DNA from: Siphonodentalium dalli
Taxonomy: Eukaryota > Mollusca > Scaphopoda > Gadilida > Siphonodentaliidae
Length of the DNA: 64,000 nt
NCBI GenBank assembly: GCA_032622095.1
Contig: CP136069.1
Coordinates: 121,200,126-121,264,125, forward strand
Direction of reading: 5' to 3'
The position numbers and the translations under genes are program-made. Shown piece after piece: positions 1-10,763 of this stretch. Position 1 is the first letter of the stretch; each line of letters begins with the position of its first letter. Below the pieces are notes generated by a model, which was not told the origin of the DNA, ran no database searches, and saw only the letters and a program-made list of their open reading frames with translations.

Positions 1-630
1 TTCGGGTTTGGTGATACCACGTGCACGTGGGTGTCTATGGAACGACTAATGTCGATGAACGGCATGCATATCGGCGACATGCACCAGGAAAAAAAGAGCC
101 TCAACGATCATCAGCAGTAGTCCCTCTCTTGCGTTAGAAAATATTATATCTCAATTATGTGATCAAACGGTGTTTGGACATGGCCAAGTCAGACGTATTG
201 ATTTGGTCACGGTAATGGGGTGTGTTCGATGTCACCCCGGGCACAGCCGAGGCGATTGGAGATCCTGATAACCTGATACCATATTAGTGCATCCATGAGA
301 TCAAGTTACTTGATTTTAGCCGTCTCGCGATGCGGGTTCACGCGGACCGATGCTCATAACCAGCAGCGACCGAATCGTGTTGTTCATACTTGCTCTTTTG
401 GAGGTCGATTTCGAGCCACCAAAACCTCCTTTTAGTGGGACATATATGCACCTGCCGAATGGGACATAGCTGCACCTGCCGGCAATAGCCAATGGAATCG
501 CGCGTACTGTTGATGAGGTTAGGCGAATCTTCGCGCCAACTGTTCTCAGTATTCATTCTGACTTAAATTGCCTATCTTAAAATCAGATTTTTGATCGTAT
601 CAAGTGAACATTTTTAATATTTTCGACATG
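1..630. other. Unassigned DNA, no gene recognised
   Basis: No ORF with a recognisable domain and no repeat that recurs elsewhere in the window was seen. Short open stretches occur on the minus strand but look like chance. Confidence 0.5.
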
Positions 631-815
631 CACTGTTAGAAAAAATACCGTCGTTTCAACGGTATGAGACCGCGCAACATCGCGGCCAACATTTTACCGT
701 TAAACATACGATCAGCCCGTAGCATGTTCCACTGTATAAAACCGTTTAAGTAACGGGCAGACCGTAACCAATAACTGTCAGACCGTTGCATTTTTTTACG
801 GTTCAGCACCGTTAT
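631..815. mobile_element. CACTA/EnSpm-like element terminus (left end)
   Basis: The segment begins CACTGTTAGAA and then carries many copies, in both orientations, of the short word ACCGT/ACGGT. A CACTG/CACTA start with dense short subterminal repeats is the usual architecture of CACTA (EnSpm) DNA transposons. A related end lies in opposite orientation at 22441-22532. The DIRS element begins at the right edge, so this element may have been cut by it. The family call is an inference because no transposase is seen. Confidence 0.4.
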
Positions 816-848
816 GTAATTTCCGATGTTTGAAGTCATTGAATTAAG
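816..848 (+). repeat. 33-bp direct repeat at left DIRS boundary
   Basis: This 33-bp sequence recurs in the same orientation at 11168-11200 with one mismatch. The two copies bracket the DIRS element. They may be a duplicated target or a terminal extension of the element itself. Confidence 0.75.
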
Positions 849-1050
849 TGGGAATTATTTTCTCCATGCGATGGGTTAATGCATTCGCACAATAAGGTTA
901 GTAACTCGTGTAGTTTGGAGAGGTGGTAATTCTAATATAGTAAAGATCAAGGGAGATAACCCGATGTGGTGTATATATACGGGAGAAAATGACATGGCAT
1001 TTCCTCTTTGGGTCAGACCACGTTCGCGGGAGGTAGCCATTTTGGTCAGT
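849..1050 (+). repeat. DIRS left terminal repeat
   Basis: About 200 bp that recurs nearly unchanged at 19087-19315, including the TATA-like stretch. The inner part (TTTCTCCATGC followed by a TTAATGCATTCRC-like word) is found inverted near 11130-11165, as expected for inverted terminal repeats of DIRS. Confidence 0.75.
972..979 (+). promoter_or_regulatory. TATA-like box in DIRS terminal repeat
   Basis: TATATATA lies 86 bp before the chosen gag ATG and is conserved in the second terminal repeat copy (19246-19253). Its position suits the promoter of the DIRS transcript, but this is inferred from sequence only. Confidence 0.4.
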
Positions 1051-1064
1051 CTGTTTGTTCGGTG

Positions 1065-1801
1065 ATGTCTTCAGATAATTCACACGAGGCTGTTCGTTCC
1101 GATACAGTCGATGATTCAAAATTAAATCAGAAGTTGGACAAATTAGTTCGTGTTGTAAAATCTCAAAAGTCAGACATTAGATCCGAATTTGAAGATGGCA
1201 TTGGTGCTTTAAAACGTGCATGTGAGTTCAATATTCGGGTGGTCAAGCGTTTGAAATCTGATAATGAATACACTTGGAAGCGCGAAGGAAACCGAATACA
1301 ATTTAAATTCAATGCCGATTTACTAGAGTCGATTGATCAAATCAGTTGGGCTATTGAAAATGACAAAAATGAATATGCCAGTGAATTTCTTGGTAACAGT
1401 CGTAATGCTATTAATGTTCGCAATAAGCATATTCAAATTGCGGACTCTTCCGATGGAGGCTGGGAGACAGTGCAGTGCATCAATATGTTGATGGGGACGC
1501 GGCAGATGATTGTGACGACCATCGAAAGAATTCGCGGGCAAATGGGGCAGCGATTCGTATCAACAAAGCGAAACGCAGTAAGAAACGCGTTGTTTCCGCT
1601 TCTGCCACATTATCGAGGTCAAGTGAAGATTTTCAAAGATCAGGTTTCGTTGGAGGTGCTTCCACCAATAAGTCAAATGTGTTCGATTTTCGGAGAGTCG
1701 GAAAGTCTGGCTGCTTCGTCTGTGGGTCTCTTTCCCATTGGCGTGCAACATGTCCATTCAACCGGAACCAGGGACCCTTCACAAGTACAGAACGTCGTTG
1801 A
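1065..1801 (+). pseudogene. gag: DIRS gag-like protein, frameshifted
   Basis: Structural nucleic-acid-binding protein of the DIRS element. I start it at the ATG at 1065 (MSSDNSHEAV), the first in-frame ATG after a run with no ATG in this frame. The N-terminal two thirds is charged and helical, ending in RNKHIQIADSSDGGWETV, a pattern I associate with DIRS gag proteins. At 1470-1479 the five bases GTGCA are duplicated in tandem and shift the frame. The protein continues in the other frame through an acidic stretch (DGDAADDCDDH), a lysine/arginine cluster and a zinc knuckle CFVCGSLSHWRATC (C-x2-C-x4-H-x4-C), stopping at 1801. The original frame happens to stay open across this zone into RT. Confidence 0.8.
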
Positions 1802-2305
1802 AAAGTCGACAGTGTTACAAGTTGAGTATGATAATGATGATCCATTTATGCAACCCGTCAATGCACAGCATGTGATCTTGACAGACTGTTATGAAACATA
1901 TGAATCTGGTAAAGCCGAAATTAAAGTAAAAAATAGACTAAAGGACATAATAGAATTTTGGAAAGGCATTAGGACCACCGACTTCGTGATTGACACAATT
2001 TATAACGGTTACAAAATTCCATTTATGGACACGCCCCCATCTGTAATGTTTCGTAATAATCGTTCAGCTTTAAGCGAGCGGGATTTTGTTGACAATGAAA
2101 TCTGTGAACTGAAGCGGAAAGGTCTTATTGTTGAACGTTCTGCGCAACCAAAAGTAGTTAATCCGTTATCTGTCGCAGTTCAGCGAGGCTGATTCTCGAT
2201 ATGAGTTTTGTAAATCAATTTGTTGCAAAACAATCTGTTCGTTACGACGATTGGAAATCGCAATGGAACTCATAGAAAAATAATGTTACATGGTAATATT
2301 TGATA
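1802..2305 (+). pseudogene. DIRS reverse transcriptase, N-terminal part
   Basis: The frame of the gag N-terminus resumes as RT. Recognisable DIRS RT blocks are FWKGIRTTDFVIDTIYNGYK, then ELKRKGLIVE and VVNPLSVAVQ. After a frameshift near 2190 the next block reads RLILDMSFVNQF and SVRYDDWKSQW. A TAG stop follows at about 2272. The sequence is cut at 2305 by the 4.66-kb insertion and resumes at 6967 with the complement of the split FDIHSAYH block. Translation probably starts close to the gag stop; the first ATG in frame is at 1850. Confidence 0.85.
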
Positions 2306-3714
2306 CTAGCAGGGTTACCCGGCGTTGCCCAGGTTAATGTATGCTGTGGATATTTGTTGGGAATAGAGAATGCTCTTGCTTAAAGTGTTATACGTTTTCT
2401 CATAAATTGTATATTCAAATAGCATCACAAAACATGATTATTACAGTCATGAAATATAAGTAGTGGCTCACCTTGTCAATTGTCATTCTGTTTATCGCGA
2501 TTAATCCGTTCCACCAATAATGAAGTATTTATTTATTTACAACTGCGTATACATTAGACGTTATAATATGATACATGAACATCATAAACACATTAGTTCG
2601 ATAAAAGATGATAATTGGGTTTTACATATTGAGATGTATCAATCAATCTAGTGGGTTGGACTAAGATCTCGAGGACACCTGGGGCCTGTTTCATGAAGCA
2701 AGGTCATAAGATTATCTTAAGATGGACTTAATCTAAGATCTAAGGTGGATCTTATGATGTAACTTTTCCGTTTCAAGAACGCGTTTCACAAAACAAGATT
2801 AAGTCCTACTTAAGTAGTAAGTTAAGTTCCCGCTCATTTAGACTGGTTATCGACAATTTTCTACAGTCCGGAACAAAAAAATGTGGGCTTGTGCAATCTT
2901 TATGTACGACATTGAGAGGTTATCGAGAAAGAACCGAGTCCGAGTTGACATTATTGTGTGACAGGGATGCTGGATAGCGACTGTGGTGAGGTGGGCGAAT
3001 CAGCGCATGTATCTTAGTGTCTATAGTCAGTGGCATTATATTCGCATATGGATCTTAGACTTGTATGAGTTCCACGATGTGAATTCGAACATGAGTACAT
3101 CGCAGGCTCTTAAAATGACGAGCGTTGCGTTTACTGACGAGTGTCGGTGTCAGAAATAAGACAATATAATTATATGGATCGATGCATGACTGCGACCATG
3201 GATTCACGCCGAGTTAATCCACTGAGAGCAATGATCAGGCTGCGATTTATTAAGGGGTGTCATCATTACGCGTTTGTATATCATATATACAGTATGCTGT
3301 ACAACGGTCATCCCACCCCTGCAAAAAAAAATAACATGACAAAAATTTGGACAGCCTTGAAAATCACGACATATGGGCGTGGGCATAAACTCAATAAAAA
3401 TAATATTCTCTATAGAAAATTGTCACTATTCTAAAACATATTTTTATAAAGAGCGTTTGTGTTACCTTTCCTATGTGACATATCTGCTTTGTAAACAGCC
3501 GACGGAAATTTGGAAAGAGGAAAGAATCAATACATTAATTGATCTCATTTTACCCCATCTCCCCACACACATATGGGATAACATAGAGGAGATTGTGAGC
3601 TTTGAGCTAGGCCATAATTCTTATCAAAAGTTTAATTCGTGGGTAATACAATTTTATAATATATATTATTTATAGGTCACATACACAGCTGATAATTGAC
3701 TATATCCTACATTC

Positions 3715-4016
3715 GACGAGGCTCGGGGTGGCTAGTTGGTCTCTGTGTGTGGGGGGGGGGGGTATATATCGTGCAATTTCCAACTGCACCCGCCCCTTAA
3801 TTGAAGCGGGCCAAACTTCCATGTTCGCGAAATGCCATGTCCACCCCACCCGTTGGATTTAAACTTTCCAATTGGTATCTCAAATATTCCACCAGTTCGA
3901 AATTGTTAACCTTGTCAGGCATGAAATTTCCAATTGCTAAATATTTTGACCAAAGTGTGTGTGGGGGGGGGGGGGGGGGGGGGTAGACAACACACAAACC
4001 CCATTCGCCACGTCCC
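3715..4016 (+). mobile_element. hAT-like 'TTTCCAAC' repeat, copy 1
   Basis: Contains AATTTCCAACTG-type words, poly-G runs (from about 3750 and 3963) and ends GCCACGTCCCTG, the end seen in the well-bounded copy at 58041-59074. The left end is not resolved. Confidence 0.5.
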
Positions 4017-4054
4017 TGATGATAAACCTGTGCTCTGAATTGTTTTTACCAAAC

Positions 4055-4245
4055 TAACCCTAATGGGATATTGTGGGGGTGCCCTCTCCAAACTTTGGTT
4101 TTGGAAAGTTTGAGGTACCAGTTGGAATGTTTAAACCCAAAGATAATTTGGTGTTGTTTAAGGGGGTGTAGTTGGACATTTCGAGGCGAACACCCCTTCT
4201 CACTCTGTAGCCACGATCCTGTATACCAGACGACGAATTGCCCAC
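4055..4245 (-). mobile_element. hAT-like 'TTTCCAAC' repeat, copy 2, inverted
   Basis: Read on the minus strand it gives the same family words (GTCCAACTACACCCCC, AACATTCCAACTGG) as the copies at 3.7, 57 and 58 kb. Its ends are degraded. Confidence 0.4.
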
Positions 4246-4505
4246 CCAGACAATGTACATATATCTCCGTAATTTGCAAAATAACATAGGCCGCCATACT
4301 TGTGATCGATATGCCAATTATCACGTTGGTCTTAACTTTAAGATTATCTTATGACATCTCACAGCAGTCTTAAAGTTAAGACCAAAGTTAAGACCATCTT
4401 AAATTAAGACCTTGTTCGTGAAACGCACTTATGACTGAAGTTTGAACTTATGACCATCTTAAGTCCCAACTATGTCATAAGTTGCTTTCATGAAACAGGG
4501 CCCTG

Positions 4506-5200
4506 GCTATCATATATCCATGAAGATACAGATGTTTCAAAGAAATTTCCAGGTGCTCCTCTGTTCATTGTGCTATATATTGGCTAAATATTCTTAGTTT
4601 AAACGAAATGTTGCTGCGGACATATATCAGCTACATGTGTCAGGCACAGAGCGAGATTTTGAGTTGTTTATGTCAGTCGATGAGTCAGTTCTAAAACCCT
4701 TGTCAGATGTCAGTATTGGTAGGATCCTGAAAAGTCTTATGCTACTAACTGCATTTTCTTGTATATCAGAAGAAACTATATTTGACTGCACACTGTGACC
4801 ACTATTTTTGAACAGGCCTTCCATATCTCTTGACAAATTGTAACTTTTTGTGGAAACTGTACGTATTGAATGGAACAATCTAAATTTTGTTATTAAATAT
4901 ATGCAATCCTCTGACGGTTCGAGGTCTCTCAGTTTGCACGAATATATGTATCTCTTCAATAGAATGATAAATATACGTTTAATGCTTCTTCTAGTTATAT
5001 CTTTTTGCTAGATAATTGTGTGAATGCCTTGATTGCCATTCCCATATAAATATGACTGTTAAGAAGATATAATAGTTCAAGTGACTTATGTGGGTCACCA
5101 TATGTCGGGATTGTGAAATGTGAACGCCCAACTACTTAAAATGATATGGAGATGGCCTGGTGACTGTATATAACTTATATGTGGATATCGGCGAATAGCA
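4506..5200. other. Unassigned part of the Helitron-like insertion
   Basis: This stretch lies between the Harbinger-like element and the tandem core. No ORF with a recognisable domain was seen; a 110-codon open frame on the minus strand (4627-4959) matches nothing I know. Confidence 0.4.
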
Positions 5201-5579
5201 TCTTATCAATGATAGTGCATATCCGCTCGCCATCCGTGACGCAAACGACACCAAATGTGATTTAATTCATGGTATATCATTAGAGAAAAACGTGTATGAA
5301 TTTGGTGGAATTTGGTTTATTAAATCAATTGTTGATGCAACGCTGACTCAAACAACGCCATATTGCGAAGGTGATTATGTATTCGTTTGGTGGAAATCAG
5401 CGACAAAACTATTTCACCATATTTTTTAAATTTCCCCTCCCACCAACAGCGTCATTTTAGAAAATTTTAACCTTCACCATTATCTTCCTTGTAAAAAGTT
5501 ACCCCTCTTAGAACGCCTTGGTGCCATCTCGATTGTACCGCGTGAAGTTATAAATAGAACGCACACAGAGAGACAAAAA

Positions 5580-5593
5580 GACAGACAGACAGC
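5580..5593 (+). repeat. Short GACA microsatellite
   Basis: A short (GACA)n run follows a block (5490-5580) that is repeated before the longer run at 6908. This suggests two successive tail units within the Helitron-like element. Confidence 0.5.
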
Positions 5594-5849
5594 ACGATTT
5601 TATTTCTTGAATCGTTTGAGAAGAACGTGTCTGAATTTGATGGTAATTGGTACTAACAATATTTTGTATCAGTTTTGGTGACCCTCCCGTCCCTATTTCG
5701 GACTCAAGCTGCACACACTAAGACTCATTAGAGATTAGAGATGCATATATATGAAATTGGTGAAAATTGGCAAGTATACAAATTCGTATCAAATTTAAGG
5801 TCCCCATATCTCTCACCCATATGGCACCAATTTGGTGTATCTAAACCAC

Positions 5850-6760
5850 ACGATAAGATTCCTCGTATCACGGAGAAGAATATGTATCAATCTGGTGGAA
5901 ATCGGCACTAAACATATAGATATAATTTGTTGTGTCCCTCTCATCTCTATACACCACTGACTCGAATGGCCCCACTTGTGACATCCTTAAGCCACACGAT
6001 TACATTCCTGATATCATGGAGATGATTGTTTATAAGTTTGGTGATAATCGGCGACTAAACAATTTTTTTTATCAAATTTGGTGCCTCTCCATATCTCACC
6101 CAAACAGCACCAATATGGCGTCTTTAAATCACGATTAGATTCCTCGTATCATGGATAAGAACGTGTATCAAATTGGTGGAAATTGGCGCTAATAAAATTG
6201 TGCATCAATTTTGGTGCCCCTGTCCCTTTCAATGCAACTCTGACTCGAATGAGGCCACATTTGACAGATAAAAGCCACACCATTAGACTCCTCATACCAT
6301 GGGGATGATTTTGTATAAGTGAGGTGGCAATCGGCGACTTATTATCAAATTTAGTGCCCACCCCTCCCAATCTCTCATCGAAAAACAACAATTTGGCGTT
6401 GTTAAATCGTACAATTAGATTCCTTGTATCACGAAGAAGAATATACATCAATTTGGTGGAAATCGGCGCTAAAATTAGTTTTATCAATTTTGGTGCCCCT
6501 CTCCCCTTCCGTTCATCCCTGACTCAAACGACGCCACTTTTGACATATTTAAACCACACCGTTGGATTCTTCATATCATGGGGATGATTATATGTAAGTT
6601 TCGTGGCAATCGGCGACAGAAACAAAATCTGCCCCCACCCCTTCCGGGCACCCCTGAGGCGAACGGCGCGACTTTTGCCATATTTAAACCACGCCATTAG
6701 ATTCCTCATATTATGGGGATGATTATATATAAGTTTGGTAGCAATCGGCGACAATTTTTT
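5850..6760 (+). repeat. Diverged ~140-bp tandem repeat with alternating dimer
   Basis: The anchor ATTCCTCGTATCA recurs near 5862, 6005, 6139, 6281, 6418, 6566 and 6700, a spacing of 134-148 bp. Two variants tend to alternate: one continues GAGAAGAA...CAATTTGGTGGAAATCGGCGC, the other GGGGATGATT...AAGTTTGGTGGCAATCGGCGAC. The repeat unit is therefore about 280 bp built from two ~140-bp halves. Confidence 0.75.
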
Positions 6761-6907
6761 TTCTGCCCCTCCCCCTTTTCTGCCCCTGACAACAACGGCG
6801 TCACTTTAGAACATTCTAACCCCGACCATTATCTTTCTCGTAAAACGTTACTCCTAGTAGACCCCTTTGGCATCATCTAGATGGTCTCCTGTGAATTTCT
6901 ATAGAAC

Positions 6908-6945
<38 letters not shown>
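6908..6945 (+). repeat. (GACA)n microsatellite
   Basis: A perfect tetranucleotide run close to the right end of the Helitron-like element, in the position typical of HINE/pearl elements. Confidence 0.9.
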
Positions 6946-6946
<1 letters not shown>

Positions 6947-6966
6947 TTCGCAAATATAGATATAGA

Positions 6967-8314
6967 TTCATTCAGCATATCATCTTTTAAATTTGCGATC
7001 GTCTGATACAGAATATTTTGGTTTTTCTTGGAAAGATTCCAAAGATGTACAACATTTTTATGAATATACTGTTTTGCCATTCGGGTGTTCTACGGCGCCG
7101 TATATATATATACAAAGGTCACTAGAGCGCTTATTTCGAAATGGCGTTCAGAAAGTCTAAAAATAATGTTCTTGGATGATGGATTTTTGATTTTAGACAA
7201 TGACAATTCCGACATTCCGATGCGAGTTAAAGCTGATTTACTTTAAGGGAGAAGTCGAATTGGATTCCTGTTCAAGAGATAGAATGTTTGGGATTTTATT
7301 TTAATTCTACGTCTATGGAATTATCCGTTCCTGAACGGAAAATTGACAAACTGTTGAGTAAATTATCTTATGTTTTGTCTCATAGAAATTATTGCCTGGT
7401 GAGAGATTTGGCCAGTGTTGTCGGTCAGCTAATTTCCATGAAATTAGTGTTTGGAAATATTGTACTATTGATGACAAAATACATGTCTGTTGATGTTATA
7501 AGTGCTCAAAGTTATGACGCGCACGTGAAATTATCTGTAGATTGTTTTGCACAGCTGGAATTTTGGAAACAAAATGCAATGAATGTTCGTACAAAAATAT
7601 TGAATTTGAATTCAGTTTACAATCATATTTTATTTTCTGATGCCAGTTCAACGGGCTTTGCTGGATTTTGCGCAGATATCAATGGACCTGTCGTCCATGG
7701 CCAATTGTCTGTTGAACAGCGATGTAAAAGTTCTGCGTGGCGAGAGTTGAAAGCCGTATTACATCTTTTAGAAACGACGTGTGATACATTAGAAAATTCG
7801 TGTGTAAAGTGGAACACAGATAATCAGAGCATTGTTTCAATATTGGCAAAGGGCAGCATGAAAATCGAGTTGCAAGATTTGGCTTATAAAGTGTTAATGA
7901 TGTGTAGAGAAAAAGATATCTCTTTGTTTCCTACGTGGATTCCAATGGAATTGAATGTGCGTTCTGACGCTTTGAGCAAGATTGTGGATATTGATGATTG
8001 GGGTGTTGATTTTCAGATTTACGATATGCTTAATAGGGTCTGGGGTTTCAAAATTTAATTCTCGATTTTGTAATCCGGGTTGTAATGTTGTAGATTCTTT
8101 TTCTACAGGTTGGAGTAATACCACAAATTGGGTTGTGCCTCCGATTGGCATTATATGTAGAGTTATTCACAACATTGTGAACGACAAGGCGTGTGGGACC
8201 CTGGTAATACCTATGTGGCATTCTGGTCCATTTTGGCCATTGTTGACCGAAAAAGGAGTTTGGCGTTATTTTGTAAAACATTGGATGTATTTACCTACAT
8301 TTAAGGAATATTAA
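6967..8314 (+). pseudogene. DIRS reverse transcriptase palm and RNase H
   Basis: The DIRS RT resumes immediately after the insertion. Blocks in order: HSAYHLLNLRSSDTEYFGFSW, then YEYTVLPFG (LPFG at 7074-7085), TRALISKWRSESLKIM and the active-site motif FLDDG (7169-7183). A frame slip occurs in the (TA)6 run at 7101-7112, and a further stop and shift occur near 7240. From about 7264 one long frame holds WIPVQEIECLGFYFN and the RNase H domain: LFSDASSTGF (near 7630), WRELKAV, WNTDNQS, WIPMELNVRSDALSK. Near 8045 a small deletion and frameshift remove the DRFA-like block. The C-terminus RFCNPGCNVVDSFSTGW, NWVVPP, IPMWHSGPFWP ends at 8314. Confidence 0.88.
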
Positions 8315-9164
8315 ACACCAAGTAGAATACCTGGTGGTGTTTTCGGTGAGCGGAAGCTCAATTTCAATATTATTGCAATAAAAGTTGATGCTTCATGTTA
8401 ATTTGTTTTCGAATTTTATAGATTTGTTTACTGAACATTTTGATAGGGACATATCAGCTTTACCTGAAGGCCTGCAAGCCAACGTTGGTGATATGACGAC
8501 CTTGCTGCAAGAGTCGAGAGCGGATGGAACATGTAAAAAGTACATTGGATGTTTTTAACACTGAAGCAAATGGGCTGTTGCTAATGGAGTGCCAGAGTTT
8601 TTCCCTGCGGCTGCGATGCCTTTCGGTGTGTATTTGTTACAACTGACTCAGAGTTCTCAAACTCATGCTCCTGTCACTACAGCATTGTACAGTGTTAAAT
8701 ATATTCACGAATTGCTTGGACAGCAGAGTCCAACTTCGCATAGTTTGGTTAAGAATGTGCTTGAAGGTGCGAAGCGACGGCTTGCACAGCATGTTAATAA
8801 GAAAGAACCTGTGACAAAAGAAATGCTTATGAAACTCCAAACTGAGTTTAGCAGCCTTAATTTGTATAATCAGAGAATTTTAACGATGTGTTTATTGTCG
8901 TTTTCTGGGTTTTTACGTGTGTCAGAATTATTGGCAATTCGTAAATGTGACATTATATGTTGTAGTACTCACATGTCTATCTTTATCCAAAAATCTAAAA
9001 CATATGTGTATCGTGATGGCAGCTGGGTGGTCATCGCCCGTTCTAAAAGTAGCGTGTGCCCAGTTCGTAATTTAGAGGTATACTTATCTTTAGCAAGTGT
9101 GCCGGAGGATTCAGAAGATTTCATTTTTAGACAAATTGTTCATGCTGGTCACGAATACCACTTA

Positions 9165-10763
9165 GGGGGTGTTTATACATTACCCGGCGAAGATCGCATT
9201 CGCTTTAGTCGGCAGCGATAACAATAGAGTGTTTATACTTCGCCGGATAAGAATTACGGCTATCCGGATACTCAGCTATACGGTTTTCAACTTTTGGATA
9301 AAATGATTTAGTACAAGCACCTGATTGTCGTATGGATTCTAATTCGCTCTGCGGTTAAGTTATATGTTTATCTGGGGTCATGCCGTCATGGGTGATTTCC
9401 TTTCAACAATTAACTCGAACAATATTATTGTGCAATCGCATCGCCGATAGACCAGCCCGCTTTTCACCTGTGTATATATTGGTCAGTGTGCCAGTTTGAT
9501 TGTCTCTAATCAGCTGTCAGGTCGGTGGTCACGCACCTTGGTTATAAGCTATTATTATAAATACTAACCGATGATGGTGCACGTACTCTGCATATGCATG
9601 GTACATTTGTTGCGCATTCGAGGGAATTAATTCTTAATTCATGTACATGTATGTCCATATATATATATGGAAGAAATGGGATGGCACGTTTCTGTGGATT
9701 CAAACTTAATGGACAATTAGTTCAATAATCTAAATCTGAGTGCGCCGTGGACATATTTACACAGGGACGGGTCTAGAGGGCCTGATTTGGAGGTGTGGGA
9801 CTGTTCATCTTTGGAATTTATCGACCGACCGTGGTTATGGCCAGGTGTGAGAATTTTTTTTAATCTGAACCCTGAAAATTGCAAAATCCTAGCATCCAGC
9901 CTTAAGATTTCCAATTGTTGGACATTTTACAAACTTGACGCACCTCTAATAAGGTTGGATCATTTCCAACTGATGGTCATTTCAGTCCAACAATTTGGTC
10001 AAAAAATAAGCAAATGTTGCCTAAAGAAATCACCAATAACAAATTGTTGAAAATAAAACTACGAGAACAATTTCATCATATTGCTGATGTCAAATGTCCA
10101 ACTATTGCCGTGTCAGGTATGAAATTTCCAGCTTTTGAATATTTTGATTAAAGTTGGGATGAGACACCCCCATCGCCACGGCCCTATATACATGGACATG
10201 GTGAACACCCGAGTAAAATGAAAAACATATTTTATTGTATAATGTGCAAACGGAAAATGTGTCACATTTGATTCGCGATGTTGAAACTTATATATATAAT
10301 ATAAAATCCAATCCGAATGATTAGACACCAATTTGTAGATGTATGCGACGAAAAGATCTCAAAACTGACAATGGCCATGCTTTTGGTGCGACACTCACTT
10401 CACAGGCTGTATGTGAACCCAAACAAACCATTAACAATGTTTTTAAATATCTATAGAATTACCAATAGCAATACCTGAAAGTTTGAGTTGGATATTAATA
10501 ATTTTGGCATTTCCATTTCTAAAAAGTTTTATTTCACTATACTGCCCAAACATATCTCTAACAGGAAGCGGCTAGATGTTTACAGGTGTACAGCAATATC
10601 ATATTGCAGTTCAGTGAGAACTAAAACGAAAACTATTAACAAGTAAAGGAGACACATGAATATATGCGTATCTTCGCCGGCGATGTGTAAACACTCTGCC
10701 CGACCTTCGCCGGCTAACGGGTTCGCCGGGTAACGGCTTCACCGGCTATGTGTATACGTCACC
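9165..10763 (+). mobile_element. PIF/Harbinger-like non-autonomous element, TTA target duplication
   Basis: Left end GGGGGTGTTTATACATTACC; complement of right end GGTGACGTATACACATAGCC. TTA at 9162-9164 and again at 10764-10766 is the duplicated target, standard for PIF/Harbinger. Subterminal CGCCGG/CCGGCGAA words form extra inverted repeats. The 1,599-bp element has no transposase that I recognise and contains a hAT-like repeat. The clean duplication and the restored recombinase frame fix the boundaries to the base. Confidence 0.8.
9762..10186 (+). mobile_element. hAT-like 'TTTCCAAC' repeat, copy 3
   Basis: Starts CAGGGACGGGTC and ends near GCCACGGCCCTA. Internal words (GGTTGGATCATTTCCAACTG, ATGAAATTTCCAGCTTTTG) match the copy at 58041-59074. 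The target duplication is degraded. Confidence 0.55.

Larger units (their letters stand above)
2682..4502 (+). mobile_element. PIF/Harbinger-like inverted-repeat element, CTG target duplication
   Basis: The left end GGGCCTGTTTCATGAAG and the complement of the right end, GGCCCTGTTTCATGAAAG, are inverted repeats. The flanks are CTG (2679-2681) and CTG (4503-4505), a 3-bp duplication of the CWG type used by many PIF/Harbinger elements. Subterminal zones are rich in CTTAAG/AAGTTAAGACC words. No transposase was recognised, so it is a non-autonomous copy. It carries two hAT-like repeats and lies inside the Helitron-like element. Confidence 0.65.
2306..6966 (+). mobile_element. Helitron-like (HINE/pearl-type) non-autonomous element inside DIRS RT
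   Basis: The left end is CTAGCAGGGTTACCCGGCG with a short GC-rich hairpin. The right part is a tandem ~140-bp core, then a (GACA)n microsatellite and a short AT tail. No target duplication is seen: joining 2305 to 6967 gives TTTGATA/TTCATTCAGC, which reads through as FDIHSAYH of the DIRS RT. A left end, tandem core, GACA microsatellite and insertion without duplication are features of Helentron-associated (HINE, pearl) elements in invertebrates. A second left end of this family is at 54013. No helicase gene is present. The class call is an inference; the boundaries are seen. Confidence 0.6.

Noticed and set aside
1065-1801. Zinc-knuckle gag suggesting a retrovirus or LTR retrotransposon
   Set aside because: The linked RT is of DIRS type, a tyrosine recombinase replaces integrase, and no protease, integrase or envelope-like frame was seen.
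1008-2192. Single intact 394-codon gene
   Set aside because: The frame is a gag/RT hybrid created by a 5-bp duplication at 1470; the middle 330 bases encode gag in a different frame.
9225-9300. CCGGCGAA/TTCGCCGG words as bacterial-type terminators or regulatory hairpins
   Set aside because: They are subterminal inverted repeats of the Harbinger-like element and recur at its other end near 10675-10750.
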